Origin: CBDATA01 sp965215615
Lineage (GTDB): Bacteria; Acidobacteriota; Vicinamibacteria; Marinacidobacterales; Marinacidobacteraceae
Assembly (NCBI GenBank): GCA_965215615.1
Contig: OZ244068.1
Span: forward strand, 62,001 to 126,000
Direction: 5' to 3'
DNA length: 64,000 nt
Each line of letters starts with the position of its first letter. The first letter of the stretch is position 1. The position numbers and the translations under genes are program-made. Positions 61,070-64,000 of the stretch are shown piece by piece. A model generated the notes under the pieces. It had not been told where the DNA came from, did not search any database, and saw only the letters and a program-made list of their open reading frames with translations.

Positions 61070-62376
61070 GCGGATCGGACGAACGGGCACTCGTGCTCAC
61101 GGTGGGCACGGGCGACCTGAACAAGATCGAGGAGACCCTGCTCGCGCCGCTTCTCAAGAGTTTTCGTGCGGGGCAATGGAGCGAGGCTGTGCTGCTTCCG
61201 TCTCGGGTAACCGAGAGCTGGGCTGACGAACTGCGTTCCCGATTGTCCGAAGAGGCCGCCCGAATCCGGATCGAGCCCCTGCCGCGTGCCGGGATGGAAA
61301 ACGATGCCGATGCCTGTTTCGGACACTTCGACACCGTTCTCGCGGAGCTCGTTTCCCGGTTCGGAGCGGAGTTCGTCATGGTGGACTTCACCCGCGGGAC
61401 CAAGGCCATGAGCGCGGCGCTTGTTCTTGCGGCTGTCGGGAGGAGAATTCCGAAGCTCCGTTACATCACCGGGCCTCGCGATGACCGCGGCATGGTGCGG
61501 CCGAGTCAGGAAGAGATCCGGGAACTCGTGACCACACTGGCGACCGGCCGTCGTCTTCTCGCTGACGCACGAACCTTGATGCGACATGGGGATTTTGCGG
61601 CCGCCGTGGAAATCCTGCCCGATCCCGAGGATGAGTGGTTCGAACTGCGTATTCCGCCTGCTCTGGCTGACGAATCCCGGTCTCTTTATCGGCGCGCTGC
61701 GTTCCTCGCGGCTTGGGATCGTCTGGACTACGGGGTGGCAGCAGACCGGGCGGGGGATCTCGCCGAAGAGGACCGGGAACGCGTCCGCTGGGTGCGTCGC
61801 CTGGCGGACCGCCCGGAAGACAAGGACCACGCGAAGATGGCGAGATGGCTGCGCTCCGTCGCTTGCGACCTCCTCGAGAACGGCCGCCGCCGCATTCGGG
61901 ACCGTCACTTCGAGGATGCGCTGGTGCGGGGATACCGGGTTCGCGAACTCATCGTTCAGTTCCTGCTCTTCGATCGGGGGGTGAACACCGGCTCCATCCC
62001 TCCTGAACTGGAGCAGGTGAAGTCGCTGCAGAACAGGCTGAAGCCGAAAGAACAGAAATTCGGCGAAAACAGAAGGGGAACTCTCACTGCAGGACGAGAG
62101 TTGGCCACTCGCCTGCTGAAAGAGTTCGACGAAAAACTGGGGAAACGTGTTCTGAATTTCGATCAGACGAATTCGGGGAAAGTGCTTGGAAAACGTAATC
62201 ACAGCGTTCTGGTGCACGGTTTCAAGCCTCAGGCACCGCCGGAGGCAGATCAGCTCGAACAGGTATTTCGTGACTTGGAATCCTTGCTCTGCGACGTGGA
62301 TGGAAAAGCACCAGCTGGAATCGAGAAAGCGCGTCAGGTTGCGGATATTCAGGAATCGTGCCGACCCTCTATGTGA
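61066..62376 (+). CDS. CARF-HEPN effector (TIGR02710/Csm6-like RNase)
   Basis: 436-residue ancillary type III effector. The N-terminal CARF sensor has LVLTVGTGDLNKIEETLLAP and the nucleotide-loop VDFTRGTKAMSAALVLAA (residues 106-123), close to the TIGR02710 group. The C-terminus contains a HEPN RNase motif, R377-x6-H384, in GKRNHSVLVHGF. Cyclic oligoadenylate from Cas10 should bind the CARF dimer and switch on general RNA cleavage. The gene overlaps the Cmr6-Cmr1 gene as ATGA and cas1 by 19 bases, so all are co-translated. No separate ring nuclease is visible, so the CARF domain may degrade its own ligand. Confidence 0.88.
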   Translation: MSGSDERALVLTVGTGDLNKIEETLLAPLLKSFRAGQWSEAVLLPSRVTESWADELRSRLSEEAARIRIEPLPRAGMENDADACFGHFDTVLAELVSRFGAEFVMVDFTRGTKAMSAALVLAAVGRRIPKLRYITGPRDDRGMVRPSQEEIRELVTTLATGRRLLADARTLMRHGDFAAAVEILPDPEDEWFELRIPPALADESRSLYRRAAFLAAWDRLDYGVAADRAGDLAEEDRERVRWVRRLADRPEDKDHAKMARWLRSVACDLLENGRRRIRDRHFEDALVRGYRVRELIVQFLLFDRGVNTGSIPPELEQVKSLQNRLKPKEQKFGENRRGTLTAGRELATRLLKEFDEKLGKRVLNFDQTNSGKVLGKRNHSVLVHGFKPQAPPEADQLEQVFRDLESLLCDVDGKAPAGIEKARQVADIQESCRPSM

Positions 62377-63395
62377 CGGTGCCCCGCTCGGTGGTCCGTC
62401 ACGAACGAGGTCTGTTCGTCGTGACGCTGGACGAGGAAACCAGCCGGAACACCCCACGGCCGCCGGATCGAAAGCGGCTGATCGAAGTCAAGCCGCACCG
62501 GCTGGACACGGTCATCCTCGTCGGTGCGGTTCACATCACGGGAAGCGCGCTGAGCGCCTGCTTGATGGAAGGAATCGATATCGCCTGGCTCAACCGTCAA
62601 GGCCGTTTCCGAGGTCGAACGGTGGCACCGCTTTCCCGCACTGCCGATCTCCGCCAACGACAGTTCCGGGTGGCCGAAGACTCCTCGGCAGCTCTCGGGC
62701 TCGCTCGAACTTTCGTGGAAGGGAAAGTCCGAAACGGTATGGCCATGATGCGTGCGATCCGTTCGAATCGTCCTGGCGAAGCAGCGTTGGGAAAGGCGAT
62801 TCAAGGCCTCCAGAAGGCAGGTAACAGGCTTGGTGAGGCCAGCTCGGTGGAGACCGTTCTCGGAATCGAAGGGGATGCGGCGCGGCGTTACTTCGCCGGG
62901 CTTCGGGTTGCGTTCTCCGGCCCCATCAATTTCGAATCCAGGAAACAGCACCCGTCTCCCGACCCCGCCAATGCGCTTCTTTCGCTGGGTTATGTGCTGC
63001 TTGCGAACTTCACATCGGCGATCGTGGAAGCCCGAGGACTCGATCCCTATGTGGGTTTCTTCCACGCTGTGCGCTCTGGAAAACCGAGTCTTGCTCTCGA
63101 TCTGATCGAAGAGCTCCGCCATCCGGTCGTGGATCGATTCGTGTTGCGTAGCTGCAATCGGAAACAGTTTTCACCCAATGATTTCGAAGCCGATGGCAAA
63201 GGAGGTGTTCAGTTGCGTCCGGACAGCTTCCGGCGATTTCTGACGGAATGGGAGCAGTATCTCGATCAGCCGATGGCCGGTGTTGTCGAAGAAGACACCC
63301 CGGTCCGGCAAGCTGTCGTGGAACAGGTGGACCGACTCGCGGCGCATCTCCGTGACCAGAGGCCGTACGAGCCGCTTCTGCTCAAGGGAGCATGA
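62358..63395 (+). CDS. cas1: Cas1 CRISPR integrase
   Basis: 345-residue integrase that inserts new spacers next to the leader together with Cas2. Metal-binding catalytic residues are all present: E171 in VLGIEGDAARRYF, H236 in DPYVGFFHAVRSGKPSLALD and E251 in LIEELRHP. The N-terminal beta-domain (VTVPRSVVRHERGLFVVTLD) is complete. The GTG at 62358 overlaps the effector gene by 19 bases; cas2 starts 4 bases after the stop. It lacks a reverse-transcriptase domain, so acquisition is probably from DNA. Confidence 0.95.
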   Translation: MPTLYVTVPRSVVRHERGLFVVTLDEETSRNTPRPPDRKRLIEVKPHRLDTVILVGAVHITGSALSACLMEGIDIAWLNRQGRFRGRTVAPLSRTADLRQRQFRVAEDSSAALGLARTFVEGKVRNGMAMMRAIRSNRPGEAALGKAIQGLQKAGNRLGEASSVETVLGIEGDAARRYFAGLRVAFSGPINFESRKQHPSPDPANALLSLGYVLLANFTSAIVEARGLDPYVGFFHAVRSGKPSLALDLIEELRHPVVDRFVLRSCNRKQFSPNDFEADGKGGVQLRPDSFRRFLTEWEQYLDQPMAGVVEEDTPVRQAVVEQVDRLAAHLRDQRPYEPLLLKGA

Positions 63396-63399
63396 GTAC

Positions 63400-63681
63400 A
63401 TGGCCCGTTACCTCGTCTGCTATGACATCCCGGACAACCGGCGGCGAGCCAGAATTTCCAGAATACTCAACACCTATGGCGAGAGCGTGCAGAAGAGTGT
63501 GTACGAACTACCGATCAGCCGGGCCCTCATGGAGGGGTGCCTCGAGCACGTCTCGAACGAAGTCGATGAGGCCACCGATCGTGTTGCCGTGTACCGAATG
63601 TGCGAGGCGTGCGATGACCGACGAATCTATCTAGGCCTCGATCAGCCACGGATAGGCGAGGAGAGCGTATTCGTTGTCTGA
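63400..63681 (+). CDS. cas2: Cas2
   Basis: 93-residue Cas2, the small dimeric partner of Cas1 that measures and holds the protospacer. The ferredoxin-like start MARYLVCYDIPDNRRRARIS carries the conserved Asp (YDI), followed by LNTYGESVQKSVYELPI, the QxSVYE segment typical of the family. The ATG at 63400 has AGGGAG 9 bases upstream. It is the last cas gene; the AT-rich leader and array follow at once. Confidence 0.95.
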   Translation: MARYLVCYDIPDNRRRARISRILNTYGESVQKSVYELPISRALMEGCLEHVSNEVDEATDRVAVYRMCEACDDRRIYLGLDQPRIGEESVFVV

Positions 63682-63880
63682 GCAACCTGTCGTAACCTCG
63701 CAAAAGGCCCAAGACCCTGTTGATTACGATTCGCACACAAGTACCTTTCTAATCATCTGTCTAACAAAATTACGAGGCAAAATCGAGTTTTTGCCGCCTT
63801 CTCGCTCTACTCGTGCCGCCCCACGTTACGATTTTTGGCAACGCAAAGCCTTGACAGGCGCACTCAAATCCGCCATGCTC
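63682..63880 (+). promoter_or_regulatory. CRISPR leader
   Basis: About 200 bases, clearly richer in A/T than the rest of the window, between cas2 and the first repeat. It contains a hairpin GGCAAAA-tcgagt-TTTTGCC (63776-63795), which could also end the cas transcript, and a TTGACA hexamer at 63851 that may be the -35 box of the array promoter. Its position next to the first repeat fits the leader role in spacer integration and transcription. Confidence 0.8.
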
Positions 63881-64000
63881 CAGCAACCACTGCCCCGAAT
63901 ATGAGGGGATTGAAACTTGGGTCCGGCTCCGGGCGGCCGGGCGAAGGCGGGCCTACCCAGCAACCACTGCCCCGAATATGAGGGGATTGAAACTCCGAAC
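63881..64000 (+). CRISPR. CRISPR array, first two repeats (continues past window)
   Basis: Two identical 36-base repeats at 63881-63916 and 63958-63993, starting CAGCAACCACTGCCCCGAAT and ending GAGGGGATTGAAAC. The flanking C and T are also shared, so the exact edges could shift by one base. The single complete spacer is about 41 bases (63917-63957) and GC-rich. The ATTGAAAC end is the usual 3' terminus (crRNA 5' tag) for type I/III repeats, consistent with transcription away from cas2. CCCC...GGGG in the middle can form a short stem. Only two repeats are visible, but the cas context makes the call safe. Confidence 0.95.

Overview
The window is high-GC DNA from a Gram-negative bacterium. It carries TonB-dependent receptors, RND pumps, TolC proteins, lipoproteins, an Omp85-type barrel and an autotransporter-like barrel. 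The Oar-like receptor with an N-terminal carboxypeptidase-regulatory domain, the Tat-exported hydrolases and the many Calx-beta repeats fit Acidobacteriota, Gemmatimonadota or a similar lineage, but the sequence alone does not fix the phylum. I saw no rRNA or tRNA genes.

Layout. 1-3.0 kb: an RND efflux operon on the minus strand (permease cut by the window edge, adaptor, TolC). 3.1-7.7 kb: a cation exchanger, serine hydrolase, glycosyltransferase, stand-alone LON-N protein and an orphan HigA antitoxin. 7.7-8.7 kb: tiny ORFs, a dispersed repeat and a small lipoprotein, ending in a strong hairpin. 8.7-13.1 kb (minus): an Oar-like receptor, NqrM-like protein and ApbE, i.e. Na+-NQR maturation factors. 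13.2-18.3 kb: an envelope operon with a kinase-like domain fused to an Omp85 barrel, a DUF4956 membrane protein, a beta-propeller and a calcineurin-like phosphoesterase. 18.3-30.2 kb: a second RND operon whose TolC carries a fused substrate-binding domain, followed by a 1781-residue Calx-beta/autotransporter protein. 30.2-38.6 kb: PhoD phosphatase, an orphan AAA ATPase, a PIN toxin-antitoxin pair, an S9 peptidase, small ORFs, gene remnants and a DUF4143 ATPase. 38.7-46.6 kb: a metal-uptake-like group (His-rich peptide, ZnuD-like receptor, Tat-exported PLP enzyme, divergent Nramp) and a MacB-like ABC transporter. 46.6-53.9 kb: an amidase, two more AAA ATPases of the same family, a second DUF4143 ATPase, and an HpaD dioxygenase/acetoacetate-decarboxylase pair.

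53.9-64.0 kb is a type III-B CRISPR-Cas locus in one tightly packed operon: cas10/cmr2, cmr3, cmr4, cmr5, a single gene joining Cmr6 to Cmr1, a TIGR02710-type CARF-HEPN effector, cas1 and cas2. An AT-rich leader follows, then the first two repeats of an array that leaves the window. No cas6 is present. The expected logic is crRNA-guided RNA binding by the Cmr complex, cyclic oligoadenylate synthesis by the intact GGDD palm of Cas10, and activation of the CARF-HEPN RNase.

The most unusual items are the Cmr6-Cmr1 fusion with its extra C-terminal domain; a 187-190 bp inverted-repeat element (three copies plus one solo end) whose left end encodes a lipobox and is twice preceded by an in-frame signal-peptide-like ORF; the kinase-like/Omp85 and substrate-binding/TolC fusions; and a three-member paralogous AAA ATPase family of unknown role.
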